In this document: in pieces, positions 7,095-14,602 of the stretch | Position numbering within the stretch: the stretch's first letter is position 1 | How the letters are laid out: each line of letters begins with the position of its first letter | IMG/VR virus record: IMGVR_UViG_3300026078_000074 | Span: 1-28,213 of that record | DNA: 28,213 bases | Strand: one strand, 5' to 3' | DNA from: a virus | Program-made: the position numbers and the translations under genes | Notes under the pieces: generated by a model | The model's database searches: none | Told to the model about the DNA's origin: nothing | Seen by the model: only the letters and a program-made list of their open reading frames with translations

Positions 7095-7217
7095 GAAGAC
7101 GCGACGAGAAAGATCAGGAGGAACTTAACACCCGTTTACAAACGTAACTGACGCAAGTAGTCGTGACCTGCGCTTTCGCAGAGACGCGACTTAAGTCAAG
7201 GGGAAGGAGACCCCGCA
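7095..7217 (+). promoter_or_regulatory. Leader between translocase and SpdB-like genes
   Basis: This 123-base spacer contains an AGGAGG at 7116-7121 not followed by a usable start codon, a short operator-like palindrome CGTTTacAAACG (7133-7144), and a hairpin in which 7168-7172 pairs with 7177-7181 with a wobble-paired outer stem (7161-7166 with 7185-7190). The real ribosome site of the next gene is GGAAGGAG just before ATG 7218. It is likely a regulated internal promoter or leader, but no -35/-10 pair is convincing. Confidence 0.4.
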
Positions 7218-8132
7218 ATGAACAGTCAGACCGATCGACCGAAGTTCAGTCCCCTCTTCTTCGGGCTCGCCGGCATCACCCTCGCGCTCGCCTCGTGGGG
7301 TTACTTCCGGCTGTTCGTCGACTTCGCCGGCATGCCTCCACAGCTCGCGGTCTTCGCGGTCTTCGGGCTCGACGTGGCAGCCGTGCTCATCGGTAAGCAC
7401 GCGCTCACCGTGGCCGAAGACGGCGACTCGTCCCTTCCGTGGAACCTCACGCTGATCGGGCTCGTCGCAGTCGGCGCGTACGCGCAGTTCGCCCGGACCG
7501 TGCTCGCTCACGAGGCGCTCGCGATCGGCATCGTCAGCGCTGCGTTCCCGGTCGTGACCGTGCTTCTCTTCGAGGGTCAGCTTCGCCGGATCTACCGGCT
7601 GAACGGCCGGCGTGCCGGCCGGCTCGCCCCTCCCCGAGCGACGGTCGATCTCGTCACGTGGATCATGTACCGGAAGCTCGCAATGCGCGCGACGCGCCTC
7701 GCTGTGCTCGATCGGGGTCTCGACACCGACACCGCTCTGATGGTGGCCGAGCGGCAGCTTCAGATCGAAGCGGAGGCTTCTGTTCGTCCGCCTGCGCGCC
7801 GGATCATGCGCCGGACATACGCGTCTGAGCTGACCGGTGGGCAGCTCGTCGAGATCGAGCCGGGAACTCCTCCGGTGCATCGTCCGCCAAGCCCGGACAA
7901 CGGGGGCGGACGCACGGCGGACGAGCCGGACGAGTCGGCGGACAATTCGGCGGACGAGCCGGTTTCCGTGTCCGATGTCCGGCAGCGTGGCGATCTCGCG
8001 CGAGCGGTCGACGAGGCTCGGGAAATCGTGGGCGATGATCCGGAGAAGGTAATTCGGATCGTGCGCATGCGGTTTCCGGACGCGCTGCCCGACAACATTC
8101 GCCGCACACTTTCCCGGCGAATGGCGAGCTGA
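7218..8132 (+). CDS. SpdB/DUF2637-like membrane protein
   Basis: 304 residues from ATG 7218. Four hydrophobic segments lie at about 11-33, 38-60, 72-93 and 97-117; the second holds VFGLDVAAVLIG, matching the conserved aspartate-containing span of the DUF2637/SpdB2-type family as I recall it. A basic region follows (LRRIYRLNGRRAGR), then a helical segment (about 150-185), a disordered acidic stretch (about 225-255) and a C-terminal helical region (about 258-304) that could bind DNA. In Streptomyces plasmids and AICEs, Spd proteins accompany TraB and are needed for spread of transferred DNA through the mycelium. Placement directly behind an FtsK/TraB-like gene is the expected plasmid arrangement, unusual in a phage. 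Family assignment is by eye. Confidence 0.78.
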   Translation: MNSQTDRPKFSPLFFGLAGITLALASWGYFRLFVDFAGMPPQLAVFAVFGLDVAAVLIGKHALTVAEDGDSSLPWNLTLIGLVAVGAYAQFARTVLAHEALAIGIVSAAFPVVTVLLFEGQLRRIYRLNGRRAGRLAPPRATVDLVTWIMYRKLAMRATRLAVLDRGLDTDTALMVAERQLQIEAEASVRPPARRIMRRTYASELTGGQLVEIEPGTPPVHRPPSPDNGGGRTADEPDESADNSADEPVSVSDVRQRGDLARAVDEAREIVGDDPEKVIRIVRMRFPDALPDNIRRTLSRRMAS

Positions 8133-8177
8133 TACCCTTCGGTCAGCGTCTTGTCGGGCGCCGATCGGGATGGGTCG

Positions 8178-8214
8178 AGCGGCACCCCCTCTTCAGAAGC
8201 GAGGGGGTGCCGTT
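8178..8214. terminator. Intrinsic terminator behind SpdB-like gene
   Basis: A perfect 12-bp stem (8180-8191 with 8201-8212, CGGCACCCCCTC and its complement) encloses a nine-base loop, can extend by two pairs, and is followed by TTCCC. It lies 47 bases after the SpdB-like stop and should end the plus-strand transcript. Confidence 0.8.
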
Positions 8215-8224
8215 CCCATGTTGG

Positions 8225-8278
8225 GCGAGGGTGCCACGCTCCGAGCCCTTCCCTTCGCTCGCGTACTCGCACCCTCGC
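8225..8278. repeat. Second inverted repeat in convergent gap
   Basis: A perfect 10-bp inverted repeat, GCGAGGGTGC at 8225-8234 and its complement at 8269-8278, separated by 34 bases. It lies between two stronger hairpins and may add to termination or form a joint structure with them. Confidence 0.5.
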
Positions 8279-8285
8279 GTTCTGC

Positions 8286-8331
8286 GCCGGGCGAGCTGAG
8301 GAGACCCCGCGAAGAGGGCAGCTCGCCCGGC
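8286..8331. terminator. Terminator of the structural operon
   Basis: A perfect 12-bp stem, 8286-8297 with 8320-8331 (GCCGGGCGAGCT and its complement), with a 22-base loop, starting five bases beyond the stop of the last minus-strand structural gene. It is placed to end the long morphogenesis transcript and could act in both directions. Confidence 0.75.
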
Positions 8332-8335
8332 TGCT

Positions 8336-8881
8336 CTAGGGAGCGACCCACCTAGCGCGCAACGTCGGAAAGATCGCGTTGATTGCTGACGTTGCGATGA
8401 TTCCGCCGCTCGTTTGGTTCGCGACGAGCTCTAGGTAATCCCCGGCGAGTAGTGGAACTTCGATCGCCATTGTCGCGAGACCGACACCGATACTCGCGCC
8501 ACCGTTCGCGATGATGACGCGACCGCCGTTGATGCCAGTAGTTGACCCGTTCTTAGCGATCCTGATCTCACGCTGACCGGTCGCGTTCGGATCGTACGCA
8601 ACCGTTGCCGACACGAGATACTGCCCCGGTGTATTGCACGTCAGCCGGGTCGGGTTCGTGACCGTCGAATGCATGTTATCGGTGTCGAAGTCTTCCGTGT
8701 CCAGCGGAAGCGCAGTCGGGACACCGTTCGAAAGGTTCTGCGCTACTGAGCGACGGCACTGCGCGCCGGGCGGATTCAGCAGGAACGAGAGAACGTCACC
8801 GACTCCGGCTTCGAGATCGGAAGCGGTCGCGAACAGACCGTCGTGCGCGATCCAGTCGTAAACGGTGGGGACGGTACCCAT
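8336..8881 (-). CDS. Putative tail fibre or tail-tip protein, C1q-like fold
   Basis: 181 residues from ATG 8881, which overlaps the upstream stop as TAATG. The middle and C-terminal parts alternate short beta strands in the pattern of C1q/TNF-like jelly rolls found at tips of phage fibres: CNTPGQYLVSATVAYD, REIRIAKNGS, then a hydrophobic strand with LLAGDYLELVANQTSGG near the end. Such domains form trimers that contact host surface structures. It is the last gene of the structural operon, as expected for a receptor-binding component. No enzymatic motif is seen. Assignment to the C1q-like class is by strand pattern only, so it could be another small trimeric fibre fold. Confidence 0.68.
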   Translation of the reverse strand: MGTVPTVYDWIAHDGLFATASDLEAGVGDVLSFLLNPPGAQCRRSVAQNLSNGVPTALPLDTEDFDTDNMHSTVTNPTRLTCNTPGQYLVSATVAYDPNATGQREIRIAKNGSTTGINGGRVIIANGGASIGVGLATMAIEVPLLAGDYLELVANQTSGGIIATSAINAIFPTLRARWVAP

Positions 8882-9147
8882 TACGCGGGCACCCCCTTAG
8901 ACCAGTCGACGAAGACGGAAACATAAGGCGCTATGCCTTGAGTGAGGTAGACCCCCCACCCCTCTTCGTCCCACCACTCGGCCGGAACTCCCTGCTCGAC
9001 ATTCGCCTTCTCCATCGCGGTTTCCAGTTCCGGGGGAACTGTCGTCGCATCGAGATCGAGGGGGAGTACGTACGTCACGTATTCTGGTCCGGGCTTCGTG
9101 ATCGTATACGTCCAGTTCACTTCGCCGCTAAACTCGGGTTCGGTCAT
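8881..9147 (-). CDS. Small tail-associated protein, 88 aa
   Basis: I place the start at ATG 9147, whose ATGA overlaps the stop of the 804-aa minor tail gene; an in-frame extension to 9207 overlaps that gene and is less likely. The product is acidic and tryptophan-rich, with strands such as WTYTITKPGPEYVTYVLPLD and a WWDEEGWGVYL motif. No domain is recognised. Its position between the minor tail protein and the fibre-like gene suggests a small tail-tip component or a fibre-assembly helper. Confidence 0.68.
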   Translation of the reverse strand: MTEPEFSGEVNWTYTITKPGPEYVTYVLPLDLDATTVPPELETAMEKANVEQGVPAEWWDEEGWGVYLTQGIAPYVSVFVDWSKGVPA

Positions 9148-11561
9148 CAGTGCGCGATCCTCGTCGTCAGCCCGATTTCGGAGTGACCGGCCACCCCGAT
9201 TTGCCACACGTCATAAGGATCTGCCGGCGACGTGTTCAGCTCCATAGACCACTCTTCTTCACTGATCGTCTCTCCCCAACCTTCGATGAAGAGACCGAGC
9301 GACGACACCGGAGCCTGTGTCGGAAGGTTCACGATGCTGATCTTCGAACCGATGTCGAGAAGTAGAGCGGTCGAGATTACCGACGCGTCGTTCAGCAGTG
9401 AGAACTTCACACCGGTAATGCGGTTCCGCTGAATCCCGAACACGTTGACTCTCCATGCAGCGAGATCTCGAAGAGCGTCATCAGTCGTGGGAATCGCGTT
9501 GAGCTGTGCCTTCACTCGTCCGTGATCGTCCACGCTGTCTTGATTGACGACACGCGCCGAAGCTCCGTCAGATCTTTCCGCAGTTACGTCGTTCATCAGC
9601 CCGAAGTCATCGCCCCGGAACTTCACCGAATCGGGGTCGAGACGCTCTGAGTCGATCGCGAGCGACGGCGCTAGGTTATACCTAGCGTTCCGCAGCCGAA
9701 GTATCGAGCGGCCGGCTCCGTCGATGTAGAACTGACCGTCTTCGGTGGTTTCGACGAGACGCATCGCTTCGATCGGCTGCCCTTCGATCTCTTGCGGACC
9801 GACCGGCACCGGGTTAAACGAGCCGTCACCCGACACGAATCGCAGCGGGCTCTCAAGGTTCGTGTAGATACACAGCTTGTTCAGGCGAGCGTACGAAGTC
9901 GAGCCCGCACCGTCTGTGCCACGGAACGCCGAGAACCACCATCCGATGATGCCGCCCGTCGAGACCGGCCAGTTATAGAACCCGACGTGTGAGATGTACC
10001 CACGGAACAGCTCACTCGCCCGTCCCCCGACAGACACGACTGCCCACGTAGGAATCGCAGCAAGAGGGAACGTGACCGGCGTACCGAACGCATTTCCGTT
10101 CGCATAGAACGTGATGCGCCCGTTGCCTGCGCTCGGAACATCGAGCGTCGCCGTGTACATGGTCGGGTTGAGGCTCGTCATGCCGATTCCGGTGTCGACT
10201 TCGAACGTGCTGCCGGAATCAACATCGAAGTACGCTGCCGAGATGTTGCCGTTCGACCGCTTGCGGATGCCGAAGTATGAGCCGTTCGTCGCTGTCAGGA
10301 ACGCGAGCGCTCCCTGTGTGATCGGTGAAGTCGACTCTTGCGCGAAGACATTCACAGTCGCACCGCGAGCTGAGAAGATCGCCGGCACCTTCCGAAGCTG
10401 CCCGCGAAGCCACGGACCGTTGCCATTCGACGCAGGATTGAACGCGACTGTCGTGCGCTTCTGAACATAGAACGGGGGAATGCCTGGCTCCGAGCCGAAC
10501 GTGATGACTCCCCCACCCCCCGACTGCCGCACAGTCAGAGGAATCTCGTCGTTACCCGACAGATCGCCGGCCGACTGCGTTGTTCCGTCAACGCCGGCCG
10601 GCTCGTTCAGCGGGTAGTACGCGAACGGCACGTCATCGATAATGTCTTCGTCGAGTGTCGTGAGCAGCTCGCCACGATCCCCGAGCCGCTTGAACTTGTC
10701 GGTCGCTGTCAGAAGCGTCTCAGCGTGTAACCCCGGTCCGCCTTCCCACCCGGTAGGCCACTCGTTCACTTCCCCCGTGAAGCGCCACGAGAACACGCCG
10801 GCCGTGCTGTCAAACGTGGTCGCGACCGCACCTTCTTCGACTTGCACAGCATCGACGAAGATGTCTTCAGTACCGGCAGCGGTCGCGTTGTTCTGAACGT
10901 ATAGCTCATGCACCGGAGCAGTCGCCGTGAATGTCACCGACTCGCGCTCGAACGCGTTGAGCGTGGTCGTATCCGACGTGCCGAAGCCGGTCACACCGAA
11001 CCGCATCGCGGGGTCGCCCGTACCGACGCGCAGGTACAGCGACGCCGTGTACTGCTTCCCCGGAATGAACCCGTAAATCTTCTTACGGATCTTGTTCGTG
11101 CCTGCTACTCCGGCCGACAGAAGGATACGCATCGAAGTCGTACCGGACTGTGCGAACGATGTCGAAGATTGGATCGTAACCGTCGCCGTTCCAACCGACT
11201 CCCACGGATACAGCTTGTTTGACCCGGAGAACGGAGCTGTGCCATTGAACGAAGGATCTGTGTCGAGCTGCTTCCCGTTCCCCTTGCGCAGCACACCGAA
11301 GCGAATCCGCTTGCCGCTCTTCACGTTCGGGTAATACGGGCTCGCCGGCCGCTGCGCAGTGAACCGGCCGTCATTCCTCAGCGTGCACGCGAACGTGCTC
11401 GGCTGCATCTCGGAGAACTCGTCGGTACGACCACGAGTGACACGCACCCCGGCTTTCACGTCAAGATACGGCGTTATGTCTGTCCATACCTGCGACGCTG
11501 TTAAGTCATCAGGATTAGACGCGAACGCGCACTCTAGAACGTAAGCATCGGGCCGGGGCAC
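9147..11561 (-). CDS. Minor tail protein with CBM-like and LamG-like domains
   Basis: 804 residues. The N-terminus (about 1-85; WTDITPYL, VRVTRGRTDEFSEMQPSTF, LRNDGRFT) matches a recurring start of actinophage minor tail proteins that resembles a distal-tail-like domain. Residues about 105-250 look like a carbohydrate-binding beta sandwich (ESVGTATVTIQ, GKQYTASLYLRVG). Residues about 310-540 resemble a laminin-G/concanavalin fold (FAYYPLNEPAG and, near the end, RGYISHVGFYN). The rest is beta-rich and may form the tail hub. It follows the tape measure by eight bases and precedes two small genes, so it probably combines tip, hub and glycan-binding roles usually split among several proteins. Domain names are by eye. 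Confidence 0.85.
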   Translation of the reverse strand: MPRPDAYVLECAFASNPDDLTASQVWTDITPYLDVKAGVRVTRGRTDEFSEMQPSTFACTLRNDGRFTAQRPASPYYPNVKSGKRIRFGVLRKGNGKQLDTDPSFNGTAPFSGSNKLYPWESVGTATVTIQSSTSFAQSGTTSMRILLSAGVAGTNKIRKKIYGFIPGKQYTASLYLRVGTGDPAMRFGVTGFGTSDTTTLNAFERESVTFTATAPVHELYVQNNATAAGTEDIFVDAVQVEEGAVATTFDSTAGVFSWRFTGEVNEWPTGWEGGPGLHAETLLTATDKFKRLGDRGELLTTLDEDIIDDVPFAYYPLNEPAGVDGTTQSAGDLSGNDEIPLTVRQSGGGGVITFGSEPGIPPFYVQKRTTVAFNPASNGNGPWLRGQLRKVPAIFSARGATVNVFAQESTSPITQGALAFLTATNGSYFGIRKRSNGNISAAYFDVDSGSTFEVDTGIGMTSLNPTMYTATLDVPSAGNGRITFYANGNAFGTPVTFPLAAIPTWAVVSVGGRASELFRGYISHVGFYNWPVSTGGIIGWWFSAFRGTDGAGSTSYARLNKLCIYTNLESPLRFVSGDGSFNPVPVGPQEIEGQPIEAMRLVETTEDGQFYIDGAGRSILRLRNARYNLAPSLAIDSERLDPDSVKFRGDDFGLMNDVTAERSDGASARVVNQDSVDDHGRVKAQLNAIPTTDDALRDLAAWRVNVFGIQRNRITGVKFSLLNDASVISTALLLDIGSKISIVNLPTQAPVSSLGLFIEGWGETISEEEWSMELNTSPADPYDVWQIGVAGHSEIGLTTRIAH

Positions 11562-11569
11562 GTATCCTC

Positions 11570-14026
11570 CTAATGCGCTAGTTCGAACTGCTTACCCTGC
11601 GACTGTGCCCACCGTTCGAGCAGATTCACGATCTGCCGGCCGGTTGCCACCGGGTCTAGCGCTCCGTCGACATGAATGTTCACGACCATACCCGCCCCAG
11701 TGCCAGCACCGAAAGGCACAGTCGAAGGAACCCCACCGGAGCCGCTCGCCCCGAAGTCGAAGTTCCCGGTTCCGCTCGCGACCGCTGCGTTCGTGACATC
11801 GCCCATTGCGCCCGTGACGGCGCGCAGCAGACCCGGCATCGCGTCGAGCATGCCTGCCGTGATGCCGGGCGGAATCCACCGGCCTACTTTATCGGCCATG
11901 ACCCGAGACGGCGAACCAATCCCGAGACCGTGCATCACACCCGAAACGATGTTGCCGGCGACTCGTCGTGCTTCCGCCACGGCTGCCCCGGCAGCGTTGC
12001 CGATACCACGCACGAGACCCCGGATCACATCAGCTCCGGCGTTGAGAAGCCACGTACCGGCTCCGGCGAACGCTCCCCTGATCTTCCCGGGGAGGGAGGA
12101 CAGAGCGGAAGCGGCTCGCCCCGGAAGCTGCCGGAACCATCCGAGAGCCCGGTTAACGCCGTTCACCGTGATCGATACGGCACTGTTCCACGCGTTCCGG
12201 AAGAACGTTCCGACTCTTGCCCCGAGCGAAGAGATCGCTGAAGCGGCTCGCCCCGGAAGCTGCCGGAACCAATTCACTATAGCTCGCGAACCGGCAACGG
12301 CGAGCGTGATGCCACGATTCCAGACCGATTGCCAGAACGACGCTATCCACCCGAGAAGCCGGATCACGGCGCGCTGCACTTGCCCCGGAAGCTCGATGAA
12401 GAAGCGGACCGTTCGGCCGATACCGTAGCCGACCCAATACGCTCCCTGTTCGAGCACGAATTTCCAGAATCGAATATACATGCCCGGGAAGGCGATCAGA
12501 GCGCCTAAGATTCGCCCCGGCAGCGCGACGAAGAAGTTCACCACTGCCTGAACAATCCCGGGTATCGCGCGCACGGCTGTCATGAACGCGCCTGCGATCC
12601 ACTGCGCAGCTCCCGCTATCGCACGGCCGACCGCATCGACTGCGTTCCGGAACACGGTGATGTGCTTGTACGCGAGGATCACACCGATTACGAGTGCAGC
12701 CACCCCGAGCACGATGAGCGTGATCGGAGCGAGAAGTACGGCGAGCGCTGCGTTCGCAAGCCACACAGCTCCGGCGAACACCGTCGTCGCTGCCGACCCG
12801 ATTCCGGTCGCGATCGCGTACGCGACCTTCGCCGCTGTGTTCGCTTCGGTGGCGAGAGTCTGCCCTAGCATCGCCGTTGTCAGACCGGTGATGACTCCGG
12901 CGAAGACGCTGACGGCACCCATCAGTCGAGTAACGATCATCGCACCCTGCATCGCGACCGACCATGCGATGAACGCTGCAACGATTCCGGTCAAGACCGG
13001 CTGCGGAATCGCGTTGATGATCTGCGTCAGTGAAGTCGCGATCGCGAGCGACACCGGGGCGAGGGGAGCGGCAGCCTGCGCGAGCGACCCGATAGAAGTC
13101 GCGATGCCGAGCAGAAGCGCACCCATGCGGCCGCCGTTTGCGTTCACGTAGTCGATGATCCGCTGAACGCCGGCAGCGCCCGGACCCCTTGCCCATCCGG
13201 CGAACGCGAGCGAGAGACGGTCAATGCCGTTCACGATTCCGTCAGTCGTCGTCAGGAACGGCGCGAGAAGGTAGCCGATGCCGGCTCCGAGCGAGATCGC
13301 GATTCCGCCGAACTGCTCTAGGGTCGGCAGCGCCTTCGCTGACAGAAAGTTGATGAACCGGTCTAGTCCGCCCCGGTTCACGAATCCCTGTATCGCGACG
13401 AGCAGCTCATTCGCCGCTTGTGCTCCGGCGATGAAGAGCGGTCGCAGCTTCGGAATGATCGATGTCAGAAGCGAGAACCCTCGCGTCATGATCGAGAGCG
13501 TCCCCGGCTTCACGGAGTCGACGAAGTTCTGCCATGCCGTCTTCAGACTGTCGAGCGCCATGACGGCAGCTCGCGTCGGGGCAGGAAGCAGAGCGAGGCG
13601 CGCACGGTATTCGAGAAGCGCCTTATCGCGAGACTTGATGAGAGTCGACTGCTTCACCGTGCCGAACGGTGCCATGCTGATTTCTTGGTTCAGCAGTCGG
13701 ATCTTATCCCGCAGATCGTCGCTCTTCTTCGACGCGTCTGCGACTTCCTTGAACGTGGTCGCGAAGACCGCTCCGAACACACCGACCGCAGCTCCGGCAG
13801 ACGCGAAGGCAGCGCCGAGCCCGACCGTACCGACTGCCGCTGCCCCGAGCACGGGGAGGAGTGCCGGGCCGAGAGCGGCAGCCGTGGTCGCGAGCGGACC
13901 GAGACCGATGACGTTGAGGTTCCGGAGCTTCTGTGCCGTGCGGTCGGTAGAGTCACCGACGTTCTTCATCACGCGCGACGCGAAGTCTTTCGCGAGGATA
14001 AGGAAGGTAACGTTCCGCTCAGCCAT
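11570..14026 (-). CDS. Tape measure protein
   Basis: 818 residues from ATG 14026, overlapping the chaperone T-frame stop by eight bases. The N-terminus is helical and basic. Long hydrophobic, Ala/Gly-rich helices occupy residues about 45-110 and 230-450. Residues about 490-650 contain four copies of a 44-residue motif beginning VNFF/VRFF/VNWF/LGWF and then LPG. Near 690-725 is a GIGSPSRVM-type motif common in tape measures, followed by a low-complexity C-terminus. Tape measures set tail length and are expelled on DNA entry; at about 0.15 nm per residue this implies a tail of roughly 120 nm. The position behind the frameshifted chaperones is the standard one. Confidence 0.93.
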   Translation of the reverse strand: MAERNVTFLILAKDFASRVMKNVGDSTDRTAQKLRNLNVIGLGPLATTAAALGPALLPVLGAAAVGTVGLGAAFASAGAAVGVFGAVFATTFKEVADASKKSDDLRDKIRLLNQEISMAPFGTVKQSTLIKSRDKALLEYRARLALLPAPTRAAVMALDSLKTAWQNFVDSVKPGTLSIMTRGFSLLTSIIPKLRPLFIAGAQAANELLVAIQGFVNRGGLDRFINFLSAKALPTLEQFGGIAISLGAGIGYLLAPFLTTTDGIVNGIDRLSLAFAGWARGPGAAGVQRIIDYVNANGGRMGALLLGIATSIGSLAQAAAPLAPVSLAIATSLTQIINAIPQPVLTGIVAAFIAWSVAMQGAMIVTRLMGAVSVFAGVITGLTTAMLGQTLATEANTAAKVAYAIATGIGSAATTVFAGAVWLANAALAVLLAPITLIVLGVAALVIGVILAYKHITVFRNAVDAVGRAIAGAAQWIAGAFMTAVRAIPGIVQAVVNFFVALPGRILGALIAFPGMYIRFWKFVLEQGAYWVGYGIGRTVRFFIELPGQVQRAVIRLLGWIASFWQSVWNRGITLAVAGSRAIVNWFRQLPGRAASAISSLGARVGTFFRNAWNSAVSITVNGVNRALGWFRQLPGRAASALSSLPGKIRGAFAGAGTWLLNAGADVIRGLVRGIGNAAGAAVAEARRVAGNIVSGVMHGLGIGSPSRVMADKVGRWIPPGITAGMLDAMPGLLRAVTGAMGDVTNAAVASGTGNFDFGASGSGGVPSTVPFGAGTGAGMVVNIHVDGALDPVATGRQIVNLLERWAQSQGKQFELAH
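12108..12271 (-). repeat. Exact 32-bp direct repeat inside tape measure gene
   Basis: An identical 32-base sequence occurs at 12108-12139 and 12240-12271, 132 bases (44 codons) apart, coding for the shared WFRQLPGRAAS segment. Identity at DNA level, unlike the two diverged copies upstream, indicates a recent duplication or gene conversion within the 44-residue repeat region. Confidence 0.85.
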
Positions 14027-14602
14027 TGGGTTTCGCTGCCTTCCTCATCGCCTCTTCACGATCCGCTAGGTACTGCTCAAGTTTGTCGAACTCGTCGACT
14101 GTGAGAAGTCTCGTCTCCCACGGCCGAATGTGCAGTACCTCTGCGAACGATCCCATCAGCCGGAGTCGTCGCCTTTCTCGGCCGTGGATTGCGAGTTTCC
14201 CGGGTTCGCCTCGTCTTCGTCCGGGTCGAAGTCGAGATGATTCAGCTCCGGCTCTCCGAGAGCGATCAGAACGTCTCGCTTCTCCTCGTCTGACATGTCG
14301 TCGTTCTTCTTCAGCTCTTCCCTGATCCGGCGCTTCTCGTCGTCGTCGAGAGAGATGTCGAGTTCGTTCATGCGGAAGTGAACGTTCCTGAACCTCAAGC
14401 CGGGGTTCTGCCGCTTGAGCAGAACCCACACGAGAGCGCGACCGCACAGCGCGCTTCCGTTCATGAGCTGCTGACCCCACTGCGCGAAGGTGAGTTCAGT
14501 CACCTTCTCGATGTCTTCAGCTTCGGTCGAGCCGAGTTCGTTCGGCTTCAGCTCAAGCCATTCGAACTCGCCCATCTGATCGCTTGTCAGCTTGATGTTC
14601 AC
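14019..14602 (-). CDS. Tail assembly chaperone GT fusion made by -1 frameshift
   Basis: The G reading frame and the frame holding the T part are related by a -1 shift. Starting at GTG 14602, about 136 codons are read to the slippery site, then 58 more in the -1 frame to the TGA at 14019-14021, giving about 194 residues. The T-specific part ends with VLHIRPWETRLLTVDEFDKLEQYL, typical of actinophage T domains. In lambda, the G and GT proteins coat the tape measure and bring major tail subunits to it; the same role is inferred. The -1 frame stays open across the region upstream of the site. An alternative is independent initiation at the TGATG coupling at 14154-14158, giving a 45-aa T protein. 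Confidence 0.82.
14156..14602 (-). CDS. Tail assembly chaperone, unshifted (G-like) form
   Basis: 148 residues starting at GTG 14602, which overlaps the stop of the upstream gene (GTGA). An in-frame ATG farther upstream (14641) lies inside that gene and is less likely. The N-terminus is folded-looking (TSDQMGEFEWLELKPNELGSTEAED, given in part), with a WVLLKRQNPGLRFRNVHF segment, then a charged helix and an acidic, low-complexity tail. The gene lies immediately before the tape measure and contains a GGGAAAC slippery site 13 codons before its stop, the hallmark of the G gene of long-tailed phages. Confidence 0.85.
   Translation of the reverse strand: MNIKLTSDQMGEFEWLELKPNELGSTEAEDIEKVTELTFAQWGQQLMNGSALCGRALVWVLLKRQNPGLRFRNVHFRMNELDISLDDDEKRRIREELKKNDDMSDEEKRDVLIALGEPELNHLDFDPDEDEANPGNSQSTAEKGDDSG
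14195..14201 (-). other. Slippery heptamer GGGAAAC for -1 frameshifting
   Basis: On the minus strand the heptamer reads G GGA AAC in the G frame, a canonical X XXY YYZ site. The P-site codon GGA can re-pair as GGG and the A-site codon AAC as AAA. The shifted frame is open to 14019. It differs by one base from the lambda G-GT site (GGGAAAG). Confidence 0.85.
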
